Assembly (NCBI GenBank): GCA_030531285.1
Contig: JAUNNW010000002.1
Location: forward strand, 1-26,682
Length of the DNA stretch: 26,682 bases
DNA from: Synergistaceae bacterium
GTDB taxonomy: Bacteria; Synergistota; Synergistia; Synergistales; Synergistaceae
Reading direction: 5' to 3'
Shown: in pieces, positions 1-8,334 of the stretch
How positions within the stretch are numbered: position 1 is the first letter of the stretch
How the letters are laid out: every line of letters starts with the position of its first letter
Position numbers and translations under genes: made by a program
The notes under the pieces: generated by a model
The model's database searches: none
What the model saw: only the letters and a program-made list of their open reading frames with translations
Told to the model about the DNA's origin: nothing

Positions 1-103
1 ATTTAATCATTTCTTCGGCACGATCTTCCGCGCTCCGGTTGCCTATGCATTTGAATGCCCGCTGTTTGTAAAATGCTCCGTCAATGAATATCGCGGTTTT
101 CAT
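1..103 (-). CDS. NYN/PIN-like domain protein, N-terminal fragment
   Basis: Only the first 34 codons are in the window; the gene runs off the left edge. Reading leftwards the protein begins MKTAIFIDGAFYKQRAF, the typical first strand of NYN (LabA/PIN-like) domains, where the Asp of IFIDG is one of the acidic residues proposed to bind metal. Known members are probable nucleases acting on RNA. The chosen ATG at 103 lies ten bases after the purine run AAAGGGG; an in-frame ATG at 109 would leave only four bases, so the start may be two codons earlier. The terminator of the preceding pseudopilin operon lies upstream, so this gene is probably a separate transcription unit or depends on readthrough. 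Family call rests on the short N-terminus only. Confidence 0.7.
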   Translation of the reverse strand, partial: MKTAIFIDGAFYKQRAFKCIGNRSAEDRAEEMIK

Positions 104-193
104 TCGCATCCAGCCCCTTTCTTTTTGGAAATTGATTGCGAGGTATATTTTCGCACAATTCTCTGATTTTGTCCCGTCATTTTTCAGACTGCA

Positions 194-225
194 CAAAAAA
201 CGGGCTGAAATTCATTCAGCCCGTT
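194..225 (-). terminator. Rho-independent terminator of the pseudopilin operon
   Basis: On the minus strand an 11-base stem (AACGGGCTGAA paired with its complement) with a short loop is followed at once by six T residues. It sits 45 bases past the stop of the last pseudopilin gene. The rest of the 104-269 gap holds nothing else recognised. The stem sequence is closely related to the hairpin at 21,641-21,672. Confidence 0.85.
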
Positions 226-269
226 GGGATTTGTTTGGTCAGCCAAGTTTCAGCAATGCCGGAACGGCA

Positions 270-896
270 CTATTCCTCCATTATCTGCTTTTTTTGGGTA
301 TGAAGCTTTTTTACGGATAAGTTTCCGCCGCACAGATAAACCGCCGCTTCAGTGATATACACATATCGGTTTCCGTTTAAGGCTTTTTTAGGTTTAATTT
401 CCGTGACCAGAGCATACCGTTTGATTGCGTATTCGTTCCCTGTTTCGTTATTCCATATTTCAGCAGTTCGTTTTGGTATACCTAATTTTTGTGCTTCAGG
501 CATCCACGAAAGGCTGTAATTTTCGTCAACAATATACGCCTTAATTTCAATGTGGCGGTTTGCTGACGAAATTTCATCCATAACTTTATCGTCTGCTTTT
601 ATTACCGGATTTCCAAGCGATACAGCAGATGCCGAAAAATCAGGCAATATTTCGCCGTTTGAGATCATCCTTTTAAAGCTGTCTAAAAGCACGGCTTGAG
701 TCTGTACGGCAACATTGTCCGCTGTCAGTATTTCTGTCTGAAAACTCAGCGATTCGGAAAATTTCGTTGCGACAGTCAAACAGAGCGCGGCAGACAAAAT
801 TGCCGCGGTCAGAATGGGTAAAAATGTTATAACTGTTATCAGTCCGCGGTGTTTGGCTGAAAATTTTCTGTGTCTACACAATTTGTCAGGCTCCAT
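270..896 (-). CDS. GspK/PilX-like minor pseudopilin (no Glu+5)
   Basis: A 208-residue protein with a short basic N-terminus and one hydrophobic helix (about residues 18-43) followed by a soluble domain, the layout of a type IV pilin or type II pseudopilin. The segment RG|LITVITFLPILTA looks like a prepilin cleavage site after Gly, but position +5 is Ile instead of the usual Glu. Lack of Glu+5 is known for GspK, the tip pseudopilin, and related PilX-type proteins, so a tip role is inferred. It is the last gene of the operon. The ATG at 896 lies inside the upstream gene (58-base overlap) and has no clear ribosome site; a TTG at 881, nine bases after GGAG, is a good alternative that keeps the whole helix. 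The ORF reading further upstream to 929 has no support. Confidence 0.6.
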   Translation of the reverse strand: MEPDKLCRHRKFSAKHRGLITVITFLPILTAAILSAALCLTVATKFSESLSFQTEILTADNVAVQTQAVLLDSFKRMISNGEILPDFSASAVSLGNPVIKADDKVMDEISSANRHIEIKAYIVDENYSLSWMPEAQKLGIPKRTAEIWNNETGNEYAIKRYALVTEIKPKKALNGNRYVYITEAAVYLCGGNLSVKKLHTQKKQIMEE

Positions 897-1786
897 ACTG
901 TTTTCGACGCATACAGCGTTTTTTTGCACTCAAGCCTGCCCCACTCTTTAAGCAGTTCGGCATTTGATGCGTCTTTTTCAAAGTCAAGCAGTTTAATTTT
1001 TCTTTCCCGTCTTTCTTTGTTTCCCCGTGCAAGTATATATACCGCAAGCTGCTTTGTTCTGCCGTTTTTCAGGATAAAGCGCACGTCTTCTATGCCGTCA
1101 ACGCGCGGCTGAGAACCGCTTGTTCTGTAATCATAACTGTACAATTTTCCGTCAGCAGCATACAATTTCATAGCACAGAACAGATACAGCACTTCTCCGC
1201 TTGGTATGCAAAAACTTCCCTGAGAAGAAGTACCCAGCACAAGCGAGTTTCCCGAGATTTTACTTATCAGCAGCGGAACGGGTTTAGGAGACATTCCGCC
1301 GAAAAAAACGTAATTTTTGATACCGGCATACTCTCCGCTGTACGCAGCTTTGATTTTGTCGGAAGGCAGATTCTGATTGAATTTTACAGTGCCGCTGCCG
1401 GTAAAGGTTGTTTTGGCAGAGGTAAAGCATTTTTCTCTTTTTGCGTAGGCGATTTTCAGCTGTGCGTTATTTCTTCCGTTGTAAGAAGCAACCGACACGG
1501 GTCCTTCCCAAGAAAGCGGTTCGGATGAGGCATTTTGGAATGTCTTTTTGTATTCTGCCGCGTCAGAAGGCATTCCGTAACCACAGAAAAAGACAGGCTG
1601 TTTCATAACAGCTTCCGCCGCGCATATTCTTTGCAGCGCTGTGCGCGTATCATAGAGGCGCAGGCAGTTGTCAACGGTATTTTTGAACAACGAGAGAATG
1701 ACGGGGAAAAACATGGCAGCTATAAATGCCGCTGACAGTGTTTCAACAAGTATTGAACCTTTACTTTTTCCAAAATACTGTTGCAT
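839..1786 (-). CDS. Prepilin-type N-terminal domain protein (pseudopilin)
   Basis: A 315-residue protein beginning MQQYFGKSKG|SILVETLSAAF. The bar marks a class III prepilin cleavage site: Gly at -1, hydrophobic run, Glu at +5. The mature helix would anchor the subunit in the inner membrane before assembly into a pilus or pseudopilus. The soluble part is long for a minor pilin and contains four or so scattered Cys; I do not recognise its fold. The ATG at 1786 is preferred over the longer reading to 1870 because it places the cleavage site ten residues in. It overlaps the upstream pseudopilin gene by 26 bases, so translational coupling is likely. Weak GAAG ribosome site. Confidence 0.75.
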   Translation of the reverse strand: MQQYFGKSKGSILVETLSAAFIAAMFFPVILSLFKNTVDNCLRLYDTRTALQRICAAEAVMKQPVFFCGYGMPSDAAEYKKTFQNASSEPLSWEGPVSVASYNGRNNAQLKIAYAKREKCFTSAKTTFTGSGTVKFNQNLPSDKIKAAYSGEYAGIKNYVFFGGMSPKPVPLLISKISGNSLVLGTSSQGSFCIPSGEVLYLFCAMKLYAADGKLYSYDYRTSGSQPRVDGIEDVRFILKNGRTKQLAVYILARGNKERRERKIKLLDFEKDASNAELLKEWGRLECKKTLYASKTVWSLTNCVDTENFQPNTAD

Positions 1787-2087
1787 TTTTTTCTTCGCGC
1801 ACCACAGAATTTTTGGGCGTAATAACAATTTTGGCGTATCCGTTGGCTGCGGTGCTTTCTGATACTGCATATCTGCAGTTAGTATTGTATTTTCCGCTGT
1901 ACTCCAATCCGCTCAGCGTTTCCAGGCAATATTTTTGCAAAGTATAATTTTCAACAGCGTTCACAGCAATTTTTTCGGAGTAGACTGTCAGGGAATAGAT
2001 TATACCGGACAGGACAAAAGCCAGCGTAACTCCAAGTACAGTTTCAAGAAGGGCAAAGGCATTCTTTTTTTTACGCAGCATTTTCAT
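1761..2087 (-). CDS. Small minor pseudopilin (GspI/PilV-like)
   Basis: A 108-residue protein with a basic leader (MKMLRKKKNA) and the prepilin motif FALLETVLGVTL, with Phe at +1 and Glu at +5. The residue before the cut would be Ala rather than Gly, which prepilin peptidases tolerate less often. Size and single helix fit minor pseudopilins of the GspI/PilV kind; the exact class cannot be told by eye. Its ATG overlaps the stop of the ATPase gene (ATGA). The C-terminal codons are shared, in another frame, with the start of the next pseudopilin. Confidence 0.7.
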   Translation of the reverse strand: MKMLRKKKNAFALLETVLGVTLAFVLSGIIYSLTVYSEKIAVNAVENYTLQKYCLETLSGLEYSGKYNTNCRYAVSESTAANGYAKIVITPKNSVVREEKNATVFWKK

Positions 2088-3736
2088 TTCTCAGAGTCAA
2101 ACATATACAGTTCGTCCGCACTGACTTCCGCGTTCAAAATTTTTGCCGCAAGGGCATCATGCAAGGTTTTCATGCCGCGTTCCAAAGCGTAGTGAAGCAT
2201 AGCCTGTGCAGATGCGCCGGAGGTTATCATCCCGGATATATTTTTATCAAGCGGCAAAATTTCGGCTATAACAGTTCTTCCGCTGCTTCCTGTATGTCTG
2301 CAGTGTTCACAGCCTTCCGCCCTGTATATGCGCGCACCGTTTTTGCATTTCAGAAGTTCCAGCGTTTTTGCATCTGCGTTATATTCTTTCATACACGATG
2401 GACAAAGTCTGCGCACAAGCCTCTGAGCTGCGACGCATTTCAGCGAAGCAGCCAAGAGATACGGCTGAATGCCCATATCAAGCAGTCTGTTGACAGCGCT
2501 TACCGTATTATCGGCATGAAGCGTGCTTAAAACAAGATGTCCCGTCAGTGCGGCTCTTATCGCAAGTTCAGCGGTTTCGGTGTCCCTTATTTCGCCGACC
2601 ATAATTTTATCCGGATCCTGTCTCAGCACGGAACGGAGTATGTTGCTGAAGCTTAGGCCGATTTTGTCGTTCACCTGCACCTGGTTAATGCCTTGCAGCG
2701 TATATTCCACAGGGTCCTCTATGCTGATTACGTTGCATTTGCTGCTGTTCAATTTTTTCATCAGGGCATGCAGCGTTGTCGATTTGCCGCTTCCGGTAGG
2801 ACCGACAATCAGAATTAAACCGCTATCAAGCTTTATTGATTTGTACAGTATCTCTATATCTTGTTTTTCAAAACCGAGTTTTTCAAGTTCAAAGCTGCTG
2901 AGATCCTGTTTCAGAAGCCTGAGAACAGCTTTTTCTCCGAATATTGTGGGCATCGTTGAAATTCTTATATCAACCATGCTGTTTGCAGTCCTGTAAAACA
3001 TTCTTCCGTCCTGCGGACGCCGCTTTTCAGCTATATCCATATTCGCTGCGATTTTAAGCCGTGCGATGATCTGTGAATGAAGTTCAGAATCAAAATTCAG
3101 CAGATTAAATAGTGTTCCGTCAATTCTGCAGCGTACTCTCGTCATATCTCCTACGGGTTCGAAATGCACGTCAGAGGCACTGTATTCGATTGCCTTTTGC
3201 AAAATCGCATTTATAAATTCGGCAGCGGCATTTTTCTCCTCCGCCTGTATAACAGAAATTTCTGTTTCTTGTTTTACGGCTTTTTTACTCTCCGGACGTT
3301 CAACGGCAGAGTAGAATTTATAAAAAAGTTTTATAAGTGAAACAAGCTCTGTTTTCGGAGTCACATACAGCTTAAGTCTTCCTGAAATTAGTTTAAGTTC
3401 GTCAATAACAGACGTATCAAACGGGTTGGAAACTGCAGCTTTCAGCACTCCGTCAGACAATTCGAGAGGCAGGACGTTCAGGCGTACAGCTGAACTCTCC
3501 GGAATAAGATTAAGCGCTGAATAATGCGGACAAAGCTCTCCTGATGCTGCAAATTCGCAGTCACAAACCTCAGCTGTTATTTTTGCCGCTGCTCTCTCAG
3601 GAAAGGTTTCGCTTTCAAAAATTTTCGCAAGCTGTTTTCTGTCTTCAAAGGCTGCTTTCAGAACGGCAGTCTTTTCTTCTTCCGAAACACCTTTCAGTGC
3701 ATCAAGTATTCCACTTATTCGTTCCCGTGTATCCAT
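2084..3736 (-). CDS. GspE/PilB-family secretion or pilus assembly ATPase
   Basis: A 550-residue cytoplasmic hexameric ATPase that powers type II secretion or type IV pilus extension. Visible features: an N-terminal T2SSE_N-like region; Walker A GPTGSGKST near residues 311-319; Asp box and Walker B with MVGEIRD near 378; the following LSTLHADNT histidine box; and a zinc-binding CPSC...CEHC pair near residues 447-478, typical of GspE/PilB and absent from the retraction ATPase PilT. It is the first gene of a four-gene operon with three pilin-like proteins. No GspF/PilC platform, secretin or prepilin peptidase gene is in the window, so these must be elsewhere. No convincing promoter was found in 3737-3802. 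Confidence 0.9.
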   Translation of the reverse strand: MDTRERISGILDALKGVSEEEKTAVLKAAFEDRKQLAKIFESETFPERAAAKITAEVCDCEFAASGELCPHYSALNLIPESSAVRLNVLPLELSDGVLKAAVSNPFDTSVIDELKLISGRLKLYVTPKTELVSLIKLFYKFYSAVERPESKKAVKQETEISVIQAEEKNAAAEFINAILQKAIEYSASDVHFEPVGDMTRVRCRIDGTLFNLLNFDSELHSQIIARLKIAANMDIAEKRRPQDGRMFYRTANSMVDIRISTMPTIFGEKAVLRLLKQDLSSFELEKLGFEKQDIEILYKSIKLDSGLILIVGPTGSGKSTTLHALMKKLNSSKCNVISIEDPVEYTLQGINQVQVNDKIGLSFSNILRSVLRQDPDKIMVGEIRDTETAELAIRAALTGHLVLSTLHADNTVSAVNRLLDMGIQPYLLAASLKCVAAQRLVRRLCPSCMKEYNADAKTLELLKCKNGARIYRAEGCEHCRHTGSSGRTVIAEILPLDKNISGMITSGASAQAMLHYALERGMKTLHDALAAKILNAEVSADELYMFDSEK

Positions 3737-3802
3737 TTATTCTGTTCACTTCCGTTTCTGAGGCTATTTTACTACATTCAGGACCAACTTCCGGCATAAT
3801 AT

Positions 3803-3829
3803 AAAAAATCCGGCATTATACCGGATTTT
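3803..3829 (-). terminator. Rho-independent terminator after rsfS
   Basis: Minus-strand hairpin AAAATCCGG / CCGGATTTT with a seven-base loop, followed by further T residues. It begins at the rsfS stop codon and ends the obgE-nadD-LCP-rsfS transcript. A second partial copy of the arm (TATTATGCCGGA) follows directly, outside the hairpin. Confidence 0.8.
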
Positions 3830-4214
3830 ACTTAAAAAGTTCTTCTGCCGGATCTGATTCATCCGTAAATTTTTCATTTGGTGCATCGCCCCAAAGCGAG
3901 TCAAGCCTGTAGTAATTGCTTCCTTCCTTGCTGAGTATGTTAATTACCAGATGACCGGCATCAACAAGGCACCATTTGCTGCTGTCTGCTCCCTCAACAT
4001 TGTACGGTACGTTTATTTTGTCAAGAAATTCCTCTGCCGTGTCTCGCAAGGTTTTCGCATGAAGGTCGCTGCGGGCTATCGCAACAATAAATGCTTCGGT
4101 AAAACCCGAAACTTCACTCAAATCATGTACGCTGACTTCAAGAGCCTGTTTGTCCATCAAAGCATCTACTACGGGTTTGTAATTTCTCATAAAATTTTCG
4201 TTAGGCTGCATCAT
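3828..4214 (-). CDS. rsfS: Ribosomal silencing factor RsfS
   Basis: A 128-residue member of the RsfS/YbeB/Iojap family. The family binds ribosomal protein L14 on the large subunit, blocks subunit joining and damps translation when nutrients are scarce. Diagnostic stretches are VHDLSEVSGFTEAFIVAIARS near the N-terminus, and YYRLDSLWGD near the end (family: YYxLExLW). The start ATG is five bases after AGGAGG. It is the last gene of the obgE-nadD-LCP-rsfS unit, a context in which rsfS is commonly found next to nadD; here an LCP gene is inserted between them. Confidence 0.95.
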   Translation of the reverse strand: MMQPNENFMRNYKPVVDALMDKQALEVSVHDLSEVSGFTEAFIVAIARSDLHAKTLRDTAEEFLDKINVPYNVEGADSSKWCLVDAGHLVINILSKEGSNYYRLDSLWGDAPNEKFTDESDPAEELFK

Positions 4215-4249
4215 TGTTTCCTCCTGTGAAATTTAATCCATACGGCGAT

Positions 4250-5740
4250 TTATTTTGAGGCTTGCTTTATACTTTCAAGCACTTTAAATACTTCTTTGTA
4301 GTCATGCCCGAGTATGACAGACACTTTTGTCACCTGGGCGTTCGGACGTATCAAGTTGTCAGGCACACAAAGCAGCGCTCCGAGTTTCTTTGCGCTTTCC
4401 GCATCGGAAGAACCTGTGCCCGAAGGATAAGAAATAGTCGAAGCCGCACCCGTTGGATATGAAATATTTGTGTACATGTAATCGCTGTGTTTTGCATTGC
4501 CTACGTAGACTACGTCCACGCCCAGTGTCTGCAATTCTCTGGCAAGCGAAGCCGAGATTCCTTTAGCTCCTGATCCGTTAAGCACGGCAACAGGCTGTGT
4601 AATGCTTTGAACAGTCTTAAGTATTTCTTCCTTATCCTTTACAGCCGCGTTTTTTTTGCCTCCTGACGTCTGCTTTGCTTCTTCGGATGCGGACGAATAA
4701 CCCTTGGTATAGCCGGCAATAGCTCCAGACTCGCCAAGTTCGCTGTTCCCGTTCTTGAGTTCATCAAGCGAAGCATTTATAAAACGTCTTCCGTATGCAG
4801 AATCGCCTATCCAGAAACTGAGTCCGTCTATAAGATCCGCGGTTCCGTACAGTGTGCTCATAAAAATATTTTCGCGCTTAAATTCGGACACCGCGAAACT
4901 TGCAAGGGCGGTTGCAAGATTAATCGGCATATTTGTCTGGAAGACCTTAAGCGCGCTTGATACAATTGACGGAAAATGTGTTATAACCGTCGGTGAATAA
5001 GCCTTTTTCAGCAGAGCTTTTATAAACTGCTGCTGTCTTTGAACGCGACCTATGTCACCCTGCGCGTCTTTCCTGAATCTTACGTAAAGCAGAGCATTTT
5101 TACCATCCATATGCTGCATGCCAGGCTGGAAATTTATATCCAGATGTCCTGCTCTGTCCACGTAGCGCATTCTCTTTTTAACGTCTATATCAACTCCGCC
5201 AAACGCGTCCACCAGCTTTGGGAAATTGTCGTAGTTCACGACAACGTAATAAAGTATCGGTTCGTTAAGATAATTTTCAACTGTGGTTTTCAGAAGTTCC
5301 ACTCCGCCGTAAGCGAAAGAACTGTTCAGTTTGTGAGTCCCATGTCCCGGAATTTCGACCCTGGTGTCACGCGGCAGCGCAAGCACTTTAACGCATTTGT
5401 CATCCAATTCAACCGTAACGAAAAGAATTGTATCCGAGCGTTTGGACCCCTCTACATCATCCTCACCGAGAACAAGCATATTGAAATGTCCCTGTTCTTT
5501 GAGCGCTTTGTATTCCGGAGACTCCTCTAACAATTTTCCTGCGATGTTATCGGTAATGTCTTCGGAGGTGGCATTGATTATTGAATGCAGATGCATCGCC
5601 GCTCCGGCGCAGAAAACAACTAAAACCGCGGCAACAAACAGCACCGCAAAACCTTTGTGTGCAAACAAACCGCGCCTGCGGACGTAGGAAATTCTTTCTC
5701 CGTCAATATTTAATCTGCCTTTTTTTTCTTTTTTAAACAT
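4250..5740 (-). CDS. LCP-family cell-wall transferase with LytR_C domain
   Basis: A 496-residue membrane protein. A basic cytoplasmic head is followed by one transmembrane helix (about residues 30-52), an extracytoplasmic LytR-CpsA-Psr (LCP) domain with the conserved DTILFVTVE and LALPRDTRVEIPGHGTHKLN stretches, and a C-terminal LytR_C domain starting near VAVLNGSGAKGISA. LCP enzymes move lipid-linked glycopolymers onto peptidoglycan; what is attached here is unknown, and in diderm bacteria such as Synergistota the substrate is unclear. The ATG at 5740 (five bases after AAGG, overlapping nadD by eight bases) is preferred to a TTG at 5758. A Ser/Gly-rich low-complexity linker lies between the last two domains. 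Confidence 0.88.
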   Translation of the reverse strand: MFKKEKKGRLNIDGERISYVRRRGLFAHKGFAVLFVAAVLVVFCAGAAMHLHSIINATSEDITDNIAGKLLEESPEYKALKEQGHFNMLVLGEDDVEGSKRSDTILFVTVELDDKCVKVLALPRDTRVEIPGHGTHKLNSSFAYGGVELLKTTVENYLNEPILYYVVVNYDNFPKLVDAFGGVDIDVKKRMRYVDRAGHLDINFQPGMQHMDGKNALLYVRFRKDAQGDIGRVQRQQQFIKALLKKAYSPTVITHFPSIVSSALKVFQTNMPINLATALASFAVSEFKRENIFMSTLYGTADLIDGLSFWIGDSAYGRRFINASLDELKNGNSELGESGAIAGYTKGYSSASEEAKQTSGGKKNAAVKDKEEILKTVQSITQPVAVLNGSGAKGISASLARELQTLGVDVVYVGNAKHSDYMYTNISYPTGAASTISYPSGTGSSDAESAKKLGALLCVPDNLIRPNAQVTKVSVILGHDYKEVFKVLESIKQASK

Positions 5741-6344
5741 ATAAACCTTTTTCAACAATATATTTTTCTACAGACGGCGGGACAAGATATTTGATGCTTT
5801 TCCCGTCAATTATACGTCTGCGCAGTTCCGTACCGGATATTTCCAAAAGCGGCATTTCAAGCGGAATAACAGTTCTTCTGATATTCTCCGGAAGTGACGA
5901 GATTTTGTCTTGCGTGTATCCGGGCCTGCTGACGGCAGCAATCCTGCACAACGCAGCTATTGCCTCCGGCGATTTCCAGTTTATTATATCAAGAACCGCA
6001 TCAAAACCGGTAATAAAATATAACTCAGCTTTAGTATATTCCGGATTTTTTTTAAGCGTTTCAAGCGTTTCAAACGTATAACTCTTGTCCTGTCTGTCAG
6101 TTTCAATGCGCGAAACCGAAAAGTACGGGCAGTCCTGTATAGCAAGCAGTGTCATATTGTACCTGTCCTCTGCAGGGGCAAGATTTTCGCTTTTGTGCGG
6201 AGGATTGCCGGCAGGAATGAATATTACTTTTTCCAGCGACAGTCTTTCTCTTGCTTCCTCTGCAGCCCGCAGATGACCGTAATGAACAGGGTTGAACGTC
6301 CCGCCCATTATACCGATTTTAAGCGCATCTTTGGCAGTTTCCAT
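5733..6344 (-). CDS. nadD: Nicotinate-mononucleotide adenylyltransferase NadD
   Basis: A 203-residue enzyme that joins nicotinate mononucleotide and ATP to deamido-NAD in NAD synthesis. It shows the nucleotidyltransferase signature GGTFNPVHYGHL near the N-terminus with the paired His residues, PAGNPPHK, and the C-terminal ISGTELRRRI (family ISSTxxR). The ATG at 6344 overlaps the obgE stop (TGATG) and is preceded by GAAGAGG; the apparent earlier start at 6347 is a TTG. Together with nadK further right, the window carries two steps of NAD(P) formation. Confidence 0.95.
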   Translation of the reverse strand: METAKDALKIGIMGGTFNPVHYGHLRAAEEARERLSLEKVIFIPAGNPPHKSENLAPAEDRYNMTLLAIQDCPYFSVSRIETDRQDKSYTFETLETLKKNPEYTKAELYFITGFDAVLDIINWKSPEAIAALCRIAAVSRPGYTQDKISSLPENIRRTVIPLEMPLLEISGTELRRRIIDGKSIKYLVPPSVEKYIVEKGLYV

Positions 6345-7678
6345 CAATCGTCCTCTTCATCTTTTGCATTAGGGTAGTAGTCAGGATAGAATGCAAATTC
6401 TGAATAACCAATGACAATTATATCACCTTTAACCGCGCCGGCTGTTTCAAGAAGCTGCTCAATACGGTATTTACGCAGAAGCTTGGTAAAACGCGCAATG
6501 TTCTCTTCCTGAGTAAAATCAAAGCGCTCTGCCGCCTTTTCGAGCCCTCTGTGCAACACTCTGTAGCCTCCGCCGTGCATGGCAATAATCTGCACTTTGT
6601 TTGCGCCGCGCGCAGGAAACTGTTCAGGCAGTTTTTCCGCAACGGCATAAAGGCGTACCTCGCTGTGGGGGCGGGGATGTTTGTTTGCAAAGGCAATAAT
6701 ATATCTCGTAAGTTCAGATATATTATCGCCTGTTGCTGCCGAAAGCGGGCAAACTTTTATGTCAAATCTGCCGAAATACTTTTTGAGCTTTTCAAGAATG
6801 TCCTCTTTGTCTGCGCCAAGCATATCACACTTGTTTGCCGCGACAAAATACGGTCTCTTGCCAAGTTCTTTGTCGTAAGCTTCAAGCTCGCTGCGTATTG
6901 TCTGAAAATCGTTAATAATACTGTCAAAATCGCCGGAAGACACGTCAAGTACATGAATAAGCAGACGGCTTCTGTCAATATGTCTCAGAAATTCAAGACC
7001 GAGCCCTTTGTTTTCATGTGCCCCTTCAATAAGTCCGGGAACGTCAGCAAGCACAACGCGTTCAATCCCTGTATTTACAACGCCGAGATTTGGAGAAAGA
7101 GTCGTGAACGGATAATCTGCTATCTTCGGCTGTGCATTCGATATTGCGGCAAGTATTGACGATTTTCCAGCATTCGGAAGACCGACAAGGGCAATATCCG
7201 CAATCAGTTTGAGTTCAAGCCGCAGCGTAATCTCCTCGCCCATGTCGCCTTTTTCGCAAAAGCGCGGCGCACGTCTGCGAGAGCTTGCAAAATAGCGGTT
7301 GCCCCTTCCTCCGCGCCCGCCTCGTGCGGCAACAAAACGATCACCTGCTTCAACGAGGTCGGCAAGTCCCTCGCCGGTTTCCGCATCATAAAAAACAGTA
7401 CCGCACGGGACCGGTATAACTACGTCTTCACCGTTTGCGCCGTTCCTTGCATTTCCGCTGCCGTGCGATCCGTTTGCACCTTTTATATGACGCTTGTATT
7501 CAAGGTCAGCAAGCGTCTGTAGATTATTTACAGCTTCAAAGACAATGTTTCCTCCCCGTCCGCCGTTTCCTCCGTCAGGTCCTCCGTTCGGTTTGAAAGG
7601 CTCGTGAAGAAAACTCATGCACCCGTTTCCGCCGCGTCCAGCCGTAACTGAAATGGTAATGTAATCAACAAATTTCAT
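6344..7678 (-). CDS. obgE: GTPase ObgE/CgtA
   Basis: A 444-residue GTPase needed for large ribosomal subunit assembly and stress responses. In order: the glycine-rich Obg fold (residues 1-158, with GGPDGGNGGRGG); the G domain with G1 GLPNAGKSS near 165, G3 DVPGLIEGAHENKG and G4 NKCD; and a C-terminal OCT-like domain (from about 345) ending in an acidic tail DEEDD. The start is supported by CGGAGGA seven to eight bases upstream. The terminator hairpin just before this ribosome site probably lowers obgE output relative to rplU and rpmA. Confidence 0.97.
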   Translation of the reverse strand: MKFVDYITISVTAGRGGNGCMSFLHEPFKPNGGPDGGNGGRGGNIVFEAVNNLQTLADLEYKRHIKGANGSHGSGNARNGANGEDVVIPVPCGTVFYDAETGEGLADLVEAGDRFVAARGGRGGRGNRYFASSRRRAPRFCEKGDMGEEITLRLELKLIADIALVGLPNAGKSSILAAISNAQPKIADYPFTTLSPNLGVVNTGIERVVLADVPGLIEGAHENKGLGLEFLRHIDRSRLLIHVLDVSSGDFDSIINDFQTIRSELEAYDKELGKRPYFVAANKCDMLGADKEDILEKLKKYFGRFDIKVCPLSAATGDNISELTRYIIAFANKHPRPHSEVRLYAVAEKLPEQFPARGANKVQIIAMHGGGYRVLHRGLEKAAERFDFTQEENIARFTKLLRKYRIEQLLETAGAVKGDIIVIGYSEFAFYPDYYPNAKDEEDD

Positions 7679-7690
7679 AAAAAGTCCTCC

Positions 7691-7721
7691 GAAAAAATAA
7701 GGAGCCTTGTGCAGGCCCCTT
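7691..7721 (-). terminator. Terminator/attenuator between rpmA and obgE
   Basis: On the minus strand AAGGGGCC and GGCTCCTT form an eight-pair stem (one G-T pair) with a seven-base loop, followed by ATTTTTTC. The T run leads straight into the obgE Shine-Dalgarno sequence, and the stem ends 20 bases before the obgE ATG. As obgE has no visible promoter of its own here, this is best read as a partial terminator. Confidence 0.75.
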
Positions 7722-7743
7722 AAATTCCGAATATTTTACCTGA

Positions 7744-7995
7744 TTAGGCCTCTTCTACCGTAACGTATTTGCGTCCGGCTTTTGTAAGGAAATGAACTTT
7801 GCCGGTCGCAAGTGCGTACAGCGTGTAATCGCGTCCGCAGCCTACGTTTTTGTCAGGACGGATTTTCGTGCCGCGCTGGCGGACTATAATCGTACCTGCG
7901 TTGATAAGCTGACCGTCACTGCTTTTTACGCCCAAATATTTAGGCTGACTGTCGCGTCCGTTTGTACTGCTGCTTTGACCTTTTTTATGCGCCAT
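7744..7995 (-). CDS. rpmA: 50S ribosomal protein L27
   Basis: An 83-residue protein near the peptidyl-transferase centre. It begins directly MAHKKGQSSSTNGRDSQ, so it lacks the cleavable N-terminal extension found in many Firmicutes L27 proteins; the conserved AGTIIVRQRGTK core and a NVGCGRDYTL stretch follow. It lies 17 bases after rplU in the usual rplU-rpmA order. The short protein Prp that is often between the two genes in Gram-positive bacteria is absent, in keeping with the absent extension. Confidence 0.97.
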   Translation of the reverse strand: MAHKKGQSSSTNGRDSQPKYLGVKSSDGQLINAGTIIVRQRGTKIRPDKNVGCGRDYTLYALATGKVHFLTKAGRKYVTVEEA

Positions 7996-8012
7996 AATCT
8001 ATTCCCCCAAAC

Positions 8013-8321
8013 TTATGCGATTGCGCTGATTTCAACTGTCGTGAAATACTGGCGGTGTCCGCGGAATTTGCGGTAATTTTTCTTTCTGCGGTATTTGAAA
8101 ACGATAACCTTTTTGTCTCTGCCGTTTTCAACTACTTTACCTGTTACTTTCGCACCCTCAACATAAGGTGCGCCGACCGTAGCGCCGTCGTCTTTTCCGA
8201 GAAGAAGAACTTTGTCAAATACGACTTCCGCACCTTCTTCAGCGTTCAGTTTCTCGAAGCGGATTTTGTCGCCTTCAGAAACCTTGTACTGCTTGCCACA
8301 TGTTTCGATTACTGCATACAT
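8013..8321 (-). CDS. rplU: 50S ribosomal protein L21
   Basis: A 102-residue protein that binds 23S rRNA. It begins MYAVIETCGKQYKVSEGDKI and has the basic KYRRKKNYRKFRGHRQ stretch typical of L21. The ATG follows GGAGGGAGGAAAATACAGT, a strong ribosome site. It is the first gene of the rplU-rpmA unit and has its own strong promoter about 80 bases upstream and a structured leader. Confidence 0.97.
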   Translation of the reverse strand: MYAVIETCGKQYKVSEGDKIRFEKLNAEEGAEVVFDKVLLLGKDDGATVGAPYVEGAKVTGKVVENGRDKKVIVFKYRRKKNYRKFRGHRQYFTTVEISAIA

Positions 8322-8334
8322 ACTGTATTTTCCT

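Noticed and set aside
84..320. A 78-codon plus-strand frame in the left intergenic region
   Set aside because: It runs through the terminator and into the 3' end of the GspK-like gene, and starts within the NYN gene's coding sequence; nothing supports translation.
5039..5530. A 163-codon plus-strand open frame across the LCP gene
   Set aside because: Opposite the conserved LCP domain; no ribosome site or promoter.
6551..7159. A 202-codon plus-strand open frame across obgE
   Set aside because: It lies opposite the well-supported G domain of obgE, has no ribosome site and its translation has no domain character; it is a shadow frame.
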